From JBEBBU01 sp041158225 (GTDB lineage: Bacteria > Pseudomonadota > Gammaproteobacteria > Methylococcales > Methylococcaceae): a DNA stretch of 21,350 nucleotides. The notes under the pieces are model-generated. The model was not told where the DNA came from, did not search any database, and saw only the letters and a program-made list of their open reading frames with translations. Shown piece after piece: positions 6,769 through 14,351 of this stretch (position 1 is its first letter; every line of letters starts with the position of its first letter). Made by a program: the position numbers and the translations under genes. Location of the stretch: assembly GCA_041158225.1 (NCBI GenBank), contig JBEBBU010000086.1:1-21350 (forward strand), written 5' to 3'.

Positions 6769-8129
6769 TGGACAGGGTAGGCAAGCATTTACAGGGTGAC
6801 TTCATCTGGGGGGTGGCGACTTCGGCTTACCAGATTGAGGGTGCCCCTCTTGAAGATGGGGCAGGCGAGAGTATCTGGGATCGGTTTACAGCCCAGCCTG
6901 GGCGCATCATTGGCGGTGATCATGGCGATCGCGCCTGTGATCATTATCACCGGCATGCTGAGGATCTGGCATTACTCAGGGCGCTTGGCGTTGATGCCTA
7001 CCGCTTCAGTATCGCCTGGAGCCGGGTTTTGCCTGAAGGCAGGGGGCGACTCAACACGGCAGGTCTGGATTTTTACGATCGCTGGACAGACTGCCTGCTG
7101 GATGCAGGTATCCAGCCGTGGCCTACACTGTATCACTGGGATCTGCCGGCAGCACTTGACGACGAAGGTGGCTGGCTGTCTCCGGATATACCGCGCTGGT
7201 TCGCCGAGTATGCACATACGGTTTTCCGGCGTCTTGGTGACAGGATCAGCCACTGGGTGACGCTGAATGAGCCATGGGTCGTGGCGCATTGTGGTTATCT
7301 GACGGGAGAGCATGCGCCTGGGCACCAGAACCGCAAGGTTCTGCCCACTGTCGTGCATCACCTGCTGCTGGCACACGCTGGGGCCGCCAGAGCCTTAAGG
7401 CAGGAAAGCTCTTCGGTACAGACGGGTCTGGTGGTCAATCTTGAGCCTCAGTACGCTGCCAGTGCAACGGGCGCTGATCAGCGGGCCGTGAGGCATATGG
7501 AGGCTTACAAGAACCGGCTGTTTCTGGATCCGCTGTTCAGGGGGCGCTATCCCGAGGCTATGGATGAATTCTGGGAGCCAGCCTGGCCACAGTTTCCTGC
7601 TGAAGAACTGGCGCTGATCCAGGGTTCAGTGGATTTTATCGGGGTCAACTACTACACCCGTCAGGTCATCCGGGCTGATGCCGGAGGCATGTTTGGGGTC
7701 AGTGCCAGTTCCGTGTCCGATGCGCAGCATACCACCATGGGCTGGGAGGTGTATCCCTCAGGACTCTATGACATTCTGGTCTGGGTACACGGGCAGTACG
7801 GGGATATCCCGCTGTATGTCACGGAAAATGGGGCTGCTTTTGAGGACCCTGAGCCGGACAGCCACGGTGTGATTGCCGATACGCAGCGTATTGCCTATCT
7901 TGAGGCGCATATTGCCCAGATGGATCGCGCCAGCGGCGCTGGCGTTCCGCTCCATGGCTATTTTGTCTGGTCACTGCTGGATAACTTTGAATGGGGGTAT
8001 GGTTACGCGCAGCGCTTCGGGCTGGTGCATATTGATCGCACCACCCTCAAGAGAACGCCCAAGGCATCTTTTCATGCCTATCGCGCGATCGTGGCGGCAT
8101 CAGGATCAAGGGATACCCGCCAGGTCTGA
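6768..8129 (+). CDS. Glycoside hydrolase family 1 beta-glucosidase
   Basis: A 453-residue GH1 enzyme that hydrolyses beta-glucosides by the retaining mechanism. The N-terminal family signature FIWGVATSAYQIEGA is at 12-26. The acid/base glutamate E168 is in VTLNEPW and the nucleophile E353 in LYVTENGAAFEDP. Subsite residues Q22, H123 and W124 (LYHWDLP) and the late WSLLDNFEWGYGYAQRFGLVHID block are all present. No signal peptide is seen, so it acts in the cytoplasm on imported sugars or aglycone conjugates. Family context favours beta-glucosidase (BglB-like) over 6-phospho-beta-glucosidase, but substrate cannot be proven. The ATG at 6768 has GGAG 8 nt upstream and overlaps the preceding stop; a GTG at 6765 is possible. 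No sugar transporter is adjacent. The last 52 bp overlap the 3' end of zwf on the other strand. Confidence 0.93.
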   Translation: MDRVGKHLQGDFIWGVATSAYQIEGAPLEDGAGESIWDRFTAQPGRIIGGDHGDRACDHYHRHAEDLALLRALGVDAYRFSIAWSRVLPEGRGRLNTAGLDFYDRWTDCLLDAGIQPWPTLYHWDLPAALDDEGGWLSPDIPRWFAEYAHTVFRRLGDRISHWVTLNEPWVVAHCGYLTGEHAPGHQNRKVLPTVVHHLLLAHAGAARALRQESSSVQTGLVVNLEPQYAASATGADQRAVRHMEAYKNRLFLDPLFRGRYPEAMDEFWEPAWPQFPAEELALIQGSVDFIGVNYYTRQVIRADAGGMFGVSASSVSDAQHTTMGWEVYPSGLYDILVWVHGQYGDIPLYVTENGAAFEDPEPDSHGVIADTQRIAYLEAHIAQMDRASGAGVPLHGYFVWSLLDNFEWGYGYAQRFGLVHIDRTTLKRTPKASFHAYRAIVAASGSRDTRQV

Positions 8130-9544
8130 TCATCCCGGTCAAAGAGGCGCGAGGCTTCAGCGGGGCCCCAGCTACCGGAAGGATAGGTATGGATGAATGA
8201 GCGCTCGCTGGCCCAGACTTTCTGGATGGGATCGACAATATGCCATGCGCGGTGCACTTCGTCTGAGCGCAGATACTGGGTATGATCACCCGCCATGGCA
8301 TCCAGGAGCAGTCCTTCATAGGCTTCATGCTGCTGGCAGTTTTCACAGGTACTGGCATCCAGCTGGGTGGTACTGGTATGCATGCCAATGCCTGATTCCC
8401 TGATCTGCAGTTCACAGCGGATCGCCTGTTCCGGTTGGATGCCGAGCAGCAGCCAGTTGGCGGGGATAGGCTGCGTCAGGGTTTCATGGAACAGCTGCTG
8501 TGGCGGATGCTTGAAGCGTATGCTGATCATGGAGCGTTTCTCCGCCATGCGTTTGCCCGTGCGCAGATAAATGGGGACATTGCGCCAGCGCCAGTTATCG
8601 ATATATAGCTTGATGGCCGCAAAGGTTTCCGTAGTGCTGTCGGCGGGAATCCCCTGTTCATCCACATAGCCGCCGACATGTCGATCTCCCACCTTCCCGG
8701 GCGCGTACTGGGCACGGAAGGCATGGGCATGGACCTGATGCTTGCTGATGGGGCGTACTGATTTCAGCACCTTGACCTTTTCATCACGGATAGATTCGGC
8801 ATCCATGCTGGCAGGGGGCTCCATGGTGACCAGTGCCATCAGCTGCAGCAGGTGACTCTGGATCATGTCGCGCATGGCGCCGGTCTGGTCATAGAACAGC
8901 GCGCGGCTATCAATACCATCCTGCTCGGAATGGGTGATCTGGATGTGATCGATATAGTGGCGGTTCCATACCGGCTCAAGCAGGATGTTGGCAAAGCGGA
9001 AAACAAAGATGTTCTGTACGGTTTCCTTGCCAAGATAGTGATCAATACGGTAGATCTGGTGTTCGGCAAAATGCCGCCCAAGGCTCTGGTCCAGATCTTC
9101 GGCATCTTCCAGATCATGCCCGAAAGGTTTTTCCACGATCAGTCGGCACCAGCCGTTTTCCTCAAGATGTAACTGCTGGCGGGCCAGCTGCTGTGCTACT
9201 TCCTGATAGGAGGTGGGGGGCAGTGACAGATAGAAGATCCGGTTTCTGGAAAACCCTGGAGTGGTTTCCAGTATCTCTTTCAGCTGAAGGTAGCTCTCCG
9301 GAAGGGTGATATCGCAGCGCAGATAGTGGAGCCGTGACAGGAATGTGGCGGTATCTTTCTGCAGCCAGCCTGCTACCTCGCGTCGCCAGCTGTCGGTGTC
9401 ATGCGCACGTCGCCCGATACAGAGAATGCTTACCCCATCAGGCAGGTGCCCTCCCTGATGCAGGCTGTGCAGGGCGGGCAGCAGTTTGGTACGGGCAAGA
9501 TGGCCGGTCGCGCCGAAAATGGTAAATACGCAGTCTTTATTCAT
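8078..9544 (-). CDS. zwf: Glucose-6-phosphate 1-dehydrogenase
   Basis: Oxidises glucose 6-phosphate to 6-phosphogluconolactone with reduction of NADP (or NAD), feeding the pentose phosphate or Entner-Doudoroff route. The 488 residues from the ATG at 9544 equal the usual family length. The nucleotide-binding loop is FGATGHLA (10-17), EKPFG is at 138-142, and the active-site RIDHYLGKE at 166-174 has the catalytic H169 and the substrate lysine K173. The loop has His15 where most members have Asp (GxxGDLA). The open frame extends to 9829, but this part lies inside the GlcF-like gene in another frame and has no family similarity. No clear Shine-Dalgarno is visible. It starts 11 bp after the GlcF-like stop, as the last gene of the minus-strand series. 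pgl and edd are not adjacent. The last 10 or so residues run into the GH1 3' end. Confidence 0.95.
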   Translation of the reverse strand: MNKDCVFTIFGATGHLARTKLLPALHSLHQGGHLPDGVSILCIGRRAHDTDSWRREVAGWLQKDTATFLSRLHYLRCDITLPESYLQLKEILETTPGFSRNRIFYLSLPPTSYQEVAQQLARQQLHLEENGWCRLIVEKPFGHDLEDAEDLDQSLGRHFAEHQIYRIDHYLGKETVQNIFVFRFANILLEPVWNRHYIDHIQITHSEQDGIDSRALFYDQTGAMRDMIQSHLLQLMALVTMEPPASMDAESIRDEKVKVLKSVRPISKHQVHAHAFRAQYAPGKVGDRHVGGYVDEQGIPADSTTETFAAIKLYIDNWRWRNVPIYLRTGKRMAEKRSMISIRFKHPPQQLFHETLTQPIPANWLLLGIQPEQAIRCELQIRESGIGMHTSTTQLDASTCENCQQHEAYEGLLLDAMAGDHTQYLRSDEVHRAWHIVDPIQKVWASERSFIHTYPSGSWGPAEASRLFDRDDQTWRVSLDPDAATIAR

Positions 9545-9555
9545 GATGATGGCCA

Positions 9556-10695
9556 CTATGCAAGCTGTCGGGCAAGGAGAACAACGGGGTGCAGAACTTC
9601 GACCTGCCTGGGGAGACCCTTTCTGAAATGCATGGCACATCCCGGATTGGAGGTCAGGAGGAGGCTGGCCGCATCGGTATCCTGTTGCGCCAGCAGCCTT
9701 TGCCGCAGCTGGTCTGCAGTATCCGGATATGCCAGCATGTGCATGCCGGCTGCACCGCAGCACTGACCTTTGGAGGGCAGGGACAATACCTGCAGGCCAG
9801 GAATACGTTGCAGCAGTTTGCCTGGCCATGCATCTTCCTTCAGGACATTGCGCAGGGTGCAGGGGGTATGCAGCAGTGCAGTGGCATCCAGCCGCCTGAA
9901 TACTGGCCAGGCGTCATCAGGTACCTGGCTGGCCAGATAGTGGGCGATATCCATCAACCTGATGGCGGGATTGGGTGTGTGCGCCCGGCTTTCAAGTAAC
10001 TGGGCGCCGCAGCCGCTGGCGAAATGCACCACCGCATCCAGACGGTTCCAGTCAAAGGAAGACAGGGTCTGTTCAGCCTTGACAGCAGCCGCCTGCATCC
10101 TGCCAGCGTGCTGGTCAATGGCGCCGCAACATAGTGCTGCCGGTGGTATGACGACAGCGATGCCAAGCTGGTGCAGCAGTCGTACGATGGCATCTCGGGT
10201 TGCGCTATCCAGCCAGTCACCGGTACACCCGGTAAACAGTCCTACCGTGGCGCGTGGACTGGTGAGAGGAGGGGGAGGGCGCTGGTCATGAGCACGTGGC
10301 GCTAAAAGTGGGGCGGTGATCTGCCTGAATACTGGTCGATCCAGGCCCCAGCGTGCAACGCGCGCGCGCAGTGTCGATTTCGGCCTGAAGGGCGATGTGT
10401 TGCTCAGGTCGCGGAAACTGTCGACGATGGCTCCATAAGGTACTTTGGCCGGACATACTGCCTCACAGCTACGACAGTGCAGGCAGTGATCAATGTGCAG
10501 TTGTAGAGCCCTGCTATCCTGCAGTCTGCCTTCCGACCAGCCCTGTATCAGCGCCAGTCTTCCTCTGGGGGATTCACCTTCGTTCTGGGTCAGGCGATAA
10601 GTCGGGCAGTCGGGCAGGCAGAGACCACATTTGACGCACAGGTCGGTTGCCATGGCCAGTGCACGACGATCCATGGCAACCGTTCCGTGTGTCAT
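9556..10695 (-). CDS. GlcF-like iron-sulfur subunit (two 4Fe-4S clusters, two CCG domains)
   Basis: A 379-residue protein of the glycolate oxidase GlcF / anaerobic GlpC type. Two ferredoxin-like motifs bind 4Fe-4S clusters: C20, C23, C26, C30-Pro and C71, C74, C77, C81-Pro. Two CCG (cysteine-rich) domains follow, one with LFTGCTGDW, PAALCCGAID and FASGCGAQL, the other with LLHTPCTLRN, SKGQCCGAAG and TSNPGCAMHF. Such subunits pass electrons from a flavin dehydrogenase of a 2-hydroxyacid (glycolate, lactate and similar) to the quinone pool. No GlcD or GlcE partner is encoded in the window, so the substrate is open. It starts 3 bp after the purH stop and ends 11 bp before zwf. The ATG at 10695 has only a weak ribosome site; ATG 10674, with GGA 9 nt before it, is an alternative start that keeps all cysteines. 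Confidence 0.88.
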   Translation of the reverse strand: MTHGTVAMDRRALAMATDLCVKCGLCLPDCPTYRLTQNEGESPRGRLALIQGWSEGRLQDSRALQLHIDHCLHCRSCEAVCPAKVPYGAIVDSFRDLSNTSPFRPKSTLRARVARWGLDRPVFRQITAPLLAPRAHDQRPPPPLTSPRATVGLFTGCTGDWLDSATRDAIVRLLHQLGIAVVIPPAALCCGAIDQHAGRMQAAAVKAEQTLSSFDWNRLDAVVHFASGCGAQLLESRAHTPNPAIRLMDIAHYLASQVPDDAWPVFRRLDATALLHTPCTLRNVLKEDAWPGKLLQRIPGLQVLSLPSKGQCCGAAGMHMLAYPDTADQLRQRLLAQQDTDAASLLLTSNPGCAMHFRKGLPRQVEVLHPVVLLARQLA

Positions 10696-10698
10696 GGC

Positions 10699-12291
10699 TT
10701 AGTGCCTGAAGTGACGGACGCCGGTGAAAAGCATGGCCAGGCCGTGTTCATTGGCCGCCGCAATGACTTCATCATCCCTGACCGAACCACCGGGCTGAAT
10801 GACAGCCGTCACACCTGCAGCGGCCGCGGCATCCACGCCATCGCGGAAAGGAAAAAAGGCATCCGAGGCAACGACACTGCCACGGATATCCAGCCCCTGG
10901 TCTTCAGCCTTGATGGCTGCGATCCTGGCTGAATAAACGCGGCTCATCTGTCCGGCACCAATGCCGAGGGTGCGGCCACCCTGACAGTAGACAATGGCAT
11001 TGGATTTTACAAACTTCACAACCTGCCAGGCAAACAGCAGATCCTGCAGTTCCCCAGTGGTGGGGGCTCGCTGGCTGACCTGTTGCAGATCCTCCGGCAT
11101 CACCACGACCAGGTCAGCATCCTGCACCAGCAGACCGCCAGACACTCTTTTGTAGTCCAGGGCTGCGTGCAATCCAGCGGTTTCCGTGCCAGTGGACAGG
11201 ACACGGATGTTGGGTTTGGTGGCCAAAGCCGTCAGCGCACCCGGGTCGTAGTCTGGTGCGATGACCACTTCGACAAACTGGCGCTGCACCATGCGGCTGG
11301 CCGTTTCAGCATCCAGTCTGCGGTTGAAGGCGATAATGCCCCCAAAGGCAGAGGTTGGGTCAGTCGCCCATGCCAGGTCGTAAGCCATGCCAGCATCCTG
11401 ACCGGTTGCAACACCGCAGGGATTGGCGTGCTTGACGATCACACAGGCCGGTTTTTCCCTGAAACTCTGCACACAGCTGAGAGCTGCATCTGCATCGGCG
11501 ATATTGTTGTAGGACAGGGGTTTGCCCTGCAGTTGCGATGCCGAGGCTATGCTGCCTGCAGGTGCAGGTTTTTCCACATAAAATGCAGCACTCTGGTGAG
11601 GATTTTCTCCATAACGCAGATCCTGCTGTTTGTGAAAGCGCAGCGACAGCTGGGCTGGCAGTTCGCTGGCCCTGACTGGTGCGCCAGACTGTTGACGTTC
11701 GGCAGTCCGTTCCCCGAGCCAGGCGGCAATGGCGCCGTCGTACCACGATGTGTGGGCAAAGGCCTTGGCGGCAAGGGCGAAGCGTGTGTCATCATCCAGA
11801 CCCTCTGATCCCGAGTCCGCCAGTTTCTCAAGAAAAGACGGGTAGTCAGCCGGATCGACCAGAATGCAGACACTGGCATGGTTCTTGGCCGCTGCCCTGA
11901 TGAGCGCGGGGCCGCCGATGTCAATGTTTTCGATGGCCGCCTCCAGATCACATGCGGGGTCGGCAGTGGTCGCCTCAAAGGGATAAAGATTGACGATGAC
12001 AATATCGATGGGCGCTATGCCATGCGCTGCCATCACGTCATCATCAATACCACGTCTTCCCAGGATGCCGCCGTGAATGGCAGGATGCAGCGTCTTCACT
12101 CTGCCATCCATCATTTCCGGAAAGCCTGTATGCCGGGAAACCTCGGTGACAGGAATGCCCTGCCCGGCGAGTAGGCGTGCGGTACCCCCAGAGGAAATCA
12201 GGTCGATCCCCAAGGCTGCAAGGCGTCGCGCGCAGTCAACAATGCCGGTTTTGTCTGAGACACTCAGCAGTGCCCGTCGTGGAAAGGTCAT
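10699..12291 (-). CDS. purH: Bifunctional AICAR formyltransferase / IMP cyclohydrolase
   Basis: Performs the last two steps of IMP synthesis: formylation of AICAR with 10-formyl-THF and ring closure. The 530 residues match the family. The N-terminal MGS-like cyclohydrolase domain (about 1-150) has LISSGGTARLL and GRVKTLHPAIHGGIL. The formyltransferase domain has LRYGENPHQ (225-233), the catalytic KHANPCG at 287-293, TSAFGGIIAFNR, and SNAIVYCQGGRTLGIGAGQM. The C-terminal end GVRHFRH is typical. The start at 12291 has AAGGA 6 nt upstream. It follows fis by 24 bp, the dusB-fis-purH order seen in several gammaproteobacteria, but purD, which often comes next, is replaced here by a GlcF-like gene 3 bp away. 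Confidence 0.98.
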   Translation of the reverse strand: MTFPRRALLSVSDKTGIVDCARRLAALGIDLISSGGTARLLAGQGIPVTEVSRHTGFPEMMDGRVKTLHPAIHGGILGRRGIDDDVMAAHGIAPIDIVIVNLYPFEATTADPACDLEAAIENIDIGGPALIRAAAKNHASVCILVDPADYPSFLEKLADSGSEGLDDDTRFALAAKAFAHTSWYDGAIAAWLGERTAERQQSGAPVRASELPAQLSLRFHKQQDLRYGENPHQSAAFYVEKPAPAGSIASASQLQGKPLSYNNIADADAALSCVQSFREKPACVIVKHANPCGVATGQDAGMAYDLAWATDPTSAFGGIIAFNRRLDAETASRMVQRQFVEVVIAPDYDPGALTALATKPNIRVLSTGTETAGLHAALDYKRVSGGLLVQDADLVVVMPEDLQQVSQRAPTTGELQDLLFAWQVVKFVKSNAIVYCQGGRTLGIGAGQMSRVYSARIAAIKAEDQGLDIRGSVVASDAFFPFRDGVDAAAAAGVTAVIQPGGSVRDDEVIAAANEHGLAMLFTGVRHFRH

Positions 12292-12315
12292 GAATATCCT
12301 TGGAATAGAGATTAA

Positions 12316-12609
12316 TCAGTCCAGTGCGTGCTGCTGGATTTTTTTACGGAGGGTGCTGCGGCTGAGGCCAAGCAGCTGTGCTGCACGGCTCTGGTTCTGC
12401 CCGCAGTGCTCAAGCACGGCTTCAATCATTGGGCGTTCTACCTCGCGTATCACAAAACTGTACAGATCAGTCACGACATGACCATGGCCGTCCATATGCA
12501 CGAGATAGGTCATGAGCGACTGTCTGACCTGTTCGCAGAGCGGCAGATCTGCACCATGGTCTGCGTTTGCGTCTGGCCCGTCTGGTTCGGGTTGCATATT
12601 GCTGCCCAT
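12316..12609 (-). CDS. fis: DNA-binding protein Fis
   Basis: A 97-residue nucleoid protein that bends DNA as a homodimer and adjusts rRNA and many other promoters in growth. The C-terminal helix-turn-helix NQSRAAQLLGLSRSTLRKKI (72-91) and the preceding dimer helices (LYSFVIREVERPMIEAVLEHC, abbreviated here by its ends at 49-69) are typical. The N-terminal 25 residues are acidic and variable. The ATG at 12609 has GAGGAG close upstream; ATG 12597 is a less supported alternative. It begins 14 bp after the dusB stop, the standard dusB-fis arrangement, and expression is likely driven from a promoter upstream of dusB or of the DUF2076 gene. Confidence 0.96.
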   Translation of the reverse strand: MGSNMQPEPDGPDANADHGADLPLCEQVRQSLMTYLVHMDGHGHVVTDLYSFVIREVERPMIEAVLEHCGQNQSRAAQLLGLSRSTLRKKIQQHALD

Positions 12610-12623
12610 GCCACTCCTCGAAA

Positions 12624-13586
12624 TCAGGTTTCAAACAGGCCATCAAGCAGGGCAAGCTGCTGGCCGGCATCGGTTGCTGAATAGATGGCTTCCAGCCTGT
12701 GTCGATGCTGGAGACCGCTTTGCTGAAAATACCAGCCTATGTGTTTGCGTGCTATTCTCAGTCCCTGATATTCGCCATAAAACGCATGAAGTTCTGCGAC
12801 ATGGGATCTGACATAGTCCAGAAGGCAGACGGATGCTGGAGATGGTGAGGGGGTATGCCCCCTCATGCGATCCAGTATGTCACGAAACAGCCAGGGTGCG
12901 CCGAGTGCGGCGCGTCCTATCATCAACGCATCAGCGCCCGTCATCTCAAGAACCTGCAATGCCTTGTCCGCGCTGTCGATGTCGCCGTTGGCGATCACGG
13001 GAATCCGGGTAGCTGCCTTCAGTGTCGCAATTGTAGTGTATTCCGCTGTTCCGGAAAAGCCGCAACTACGACTGCGCCCATGGACAGCCAGTGCCTGTAT
13101 GCCCGCATGTTCGGCAATATGTGCGATCTGCAGGGCATTATTCTGTTCAGGGCTCCAGCCCGTGCGGATTTTCAGCGTCACTGGCACCGTGACGGCCCTG
13201 ACCACGGCCTCAAGAATGCGTCCGACCAGCGCCTCGTCACGCAACAGGGCGGAGCCTGCCGCCACTTTACATACTTTTTTGGCCGGGCAGCCCATATTGA
13301 TGTCAATAATCTGAGCGCCCTGATCAACATTCCGCCGCGCGGCTTCAGCCATCTGTCCGGGGTCAGCGCCAAGAATCTGGACGGAGCGTGGTTCGCTTTC
13401 AGCGTCGTGGCGGCTGCGCAGCAGGGATTTGCGTGTGTGGGCCAGTTGCGGATCTGAAGACATCATTTCAGACACGGCCATACCGGCACCAAAAGCCAGG
13501 CAGCGTTTACGGAAGGGAAGGTCGGTAACTCCTGCCATCGGCGCCAGTATCAGCGGCGATGACAGGGTGTAGGGGCCTATCTGCAC
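12624..13586 (-). CDS. dusB: tRNA-dihydrouridine synthase B
   Basis: FMN- and NADPH-dependent enzyme reducing uridine to dihydrouridine in the D-loop of tRNA. Its 320 residues fit the family. The TIM-barrel opens with LILAPMAGVTDLPFR (12-26), and the catalytic cysteine is C100 in DINMGCPAKKV. FMN-phosphate region motifs IPVIANGDI and GADALMIGRAALGAPWLF are present, followed by the helical RNA-binding C-terminus with HIGWYFQQ. The start is a GTG at 13586: a stop codon lies close upstream in frame, and the next ATG (residue 17) would remove the first strand. No Shine-Dalgarno is visible, so translation may depend on coupling with the gene before it, whose stop is 24 bp upstream. It is directly followed by fis. 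Confidence 0.96.
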   Translation of the reverse strand: MQIGPYTLSSPLILAPMAGVTDLPFRKRCLAFGAGMAVSEMMSSDPQLAHTRKSLLRSRHDAESEPRSVQILGADPGQMAEAARRNVDQGAQIIDINMGCPAKKVCKVAAGSALLRDEALVGRILEAVVRAVTVPVTLKIRTGWSPEQNNALQIAHIAEHAGIQALAVHGRSRSCGFSGTAEYTTIATLKAATRIPVIANGDIDSADKALQVLEMTGADALMIGRAALGAPWLFRDILDRMRGHTPSPSPASVCLLDYVRSHVAELHAFYGEYQGLRIARKHIGWYFQQSGLQHRHRLEAIYSATDAGQQLALLDGLFET

Positions 13587-13610
13587 GGGCAGACGGATAC
13601 GACTAGCGCA

Positions 13611-14255
13611 TCATATCCAGCTGTCGTCTCCTGATCCGCTGTCGAAGTCATCCATGTCCGACTGGATGCCCTGACCGTCATCGTAGGATGCCGTCATGAA
13701 GTCAGAGCCCGTCTGGCCTGGATCGCTGCCGTAGTAGTTGTTGATGGTCGTATTTTCTGTCAGGTGATCCTGTGCACCGACGTCATTCCCCCATCCCGGA
13801 CTGCCATGGCCACTGTGCATGAGATTTTCAATGCCCTGAAACAGAAAGGAGCCAGCCACAACGCCGGCAGCGGTCGTGGCCACATTGCCCAGAAAGCTTG
13901 AGCCTGGTGCGGATGGCTGTGCGTAGGCCTGGGGCTGTACTGGCTGTGCGTAGGCGGGAGGAGCCTGGCGGACAGCTGGTGCTGAGGGCGCAGCTCCCCA
14001 GGGATCTGCCTGCTGGCCGGCAAGGAATGAGGTGGGCGCACGCGCCGTTTGTTCAAGGCTGGATATCTTCGCCTTGGCATTTTCCAGTGCCTGCTCCAGC
14101 AGCAGCGTACGCTGTACCAGCAGGTAGGCGGCATCAGGCTGATCCTTGATGGCTGACTGGATCAGTGTCTCAGCTTCAGGATCTTTCTCCACGTGTCCTG
14201 CTTTCTTCATCTGGTCAAGAAAGCGGGTCAGCAGTTGGCGTTCATTGGCATTCAT
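13611..14255 (-). CDS. DUF2076 family protein
   Basis: A 214-residue protein with the DUF2076 pattern. The N-terminal segment MNANERQLLTRFLDQM ... DPEAETLIQSAIKDQPDAAYLLVQRTL is predicted helical and ends in a short coiled coil (ENAKAKISSLEQ). A Pro/Ala/Gln-rich linker with repeated QAYAQP-like units follows (about 90-115). Next is a glycine/alanine hydrophobic stretch (SFLGNVATTAAGVVAGSFLF) and an acidic, glycine- and aspartate-rich tail ending DSGSGDDSWI. No signal peptide is seen. ATG 14255 matches the family start and has GGA about 9 nt upstream; ATG 14264 is too near that site. The function is not known; some relatives are described as periplasmic ligand-binding sensor proteins, which this sequence does not support directly. 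It is the first gene of the series leading into dusB-fis. Confidence 0.8.
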   Translation of the reverse strand: MNANERQLLTRFLDQMKKAGHVEKDPEAETLIQSAIKDQPDAAYLLVQRTLLLEQALENAKAKISSLEQTARAPTSFLAGQQADPWGAAPSAPAVRQAPPAYAQPVQPQAYAQPSAPGSSFLGNVATTAAGVVAGSFLFQGIENLMHSGHGSPGWGNDVGAQDHLTENTTINNYYGSDPGQTGSDFMTASYDDGQGIQSDMDDFDSGSGDDSWI

Positions 14256-14339
14256 TCGGATCATTCCGCAACACAGGCATCTGCCTGCACCCCATATTGT
14301 TGGGGCAGTGCTGAAAAAATCAAGTGGTCATGAATACGG

Positions 14340-14345
14340 TATAAT
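14340..14345 (+). promoter_or_regulatory. Consensus -10 TATAAT placed 6 nt before the ABC exporter ATG
   Basis: A perfect TATAAT lies 6 nt before the ATG at 14352, so the expected transcript start is the A of the start codon or next to it. No Shine-Dalgarno is found before that ATG. The -35 at 17 bp (AAATCA, 14317-14322) is poor. Confidence 0.5.
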
Positions 14346-14351
14346 GGCTTC

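Noticed and set aside
9545..9829. N-terminal extension of about 95 residues for Zwf
   Set aside because: It is an out-of-frame reading of the GlcF-like gene; Zwf similarity begins exactly at the ATG at 9544, giving the normal length.
11083..11808. A 241-codon open frame antisense to purH
   Set aside because: Fully covered by the conserved PurH reading frame; no domain or ribosome site.
14286..14310. Hairpin with CCCC/GGGG arms upstream of the ABC exporter gene, followed by AAAAAA
   Set aside because: The run after the stem is A on the plus strand, and on the minus strand the T run comes before the stem, so it is not an intrinsic terminator for either side.
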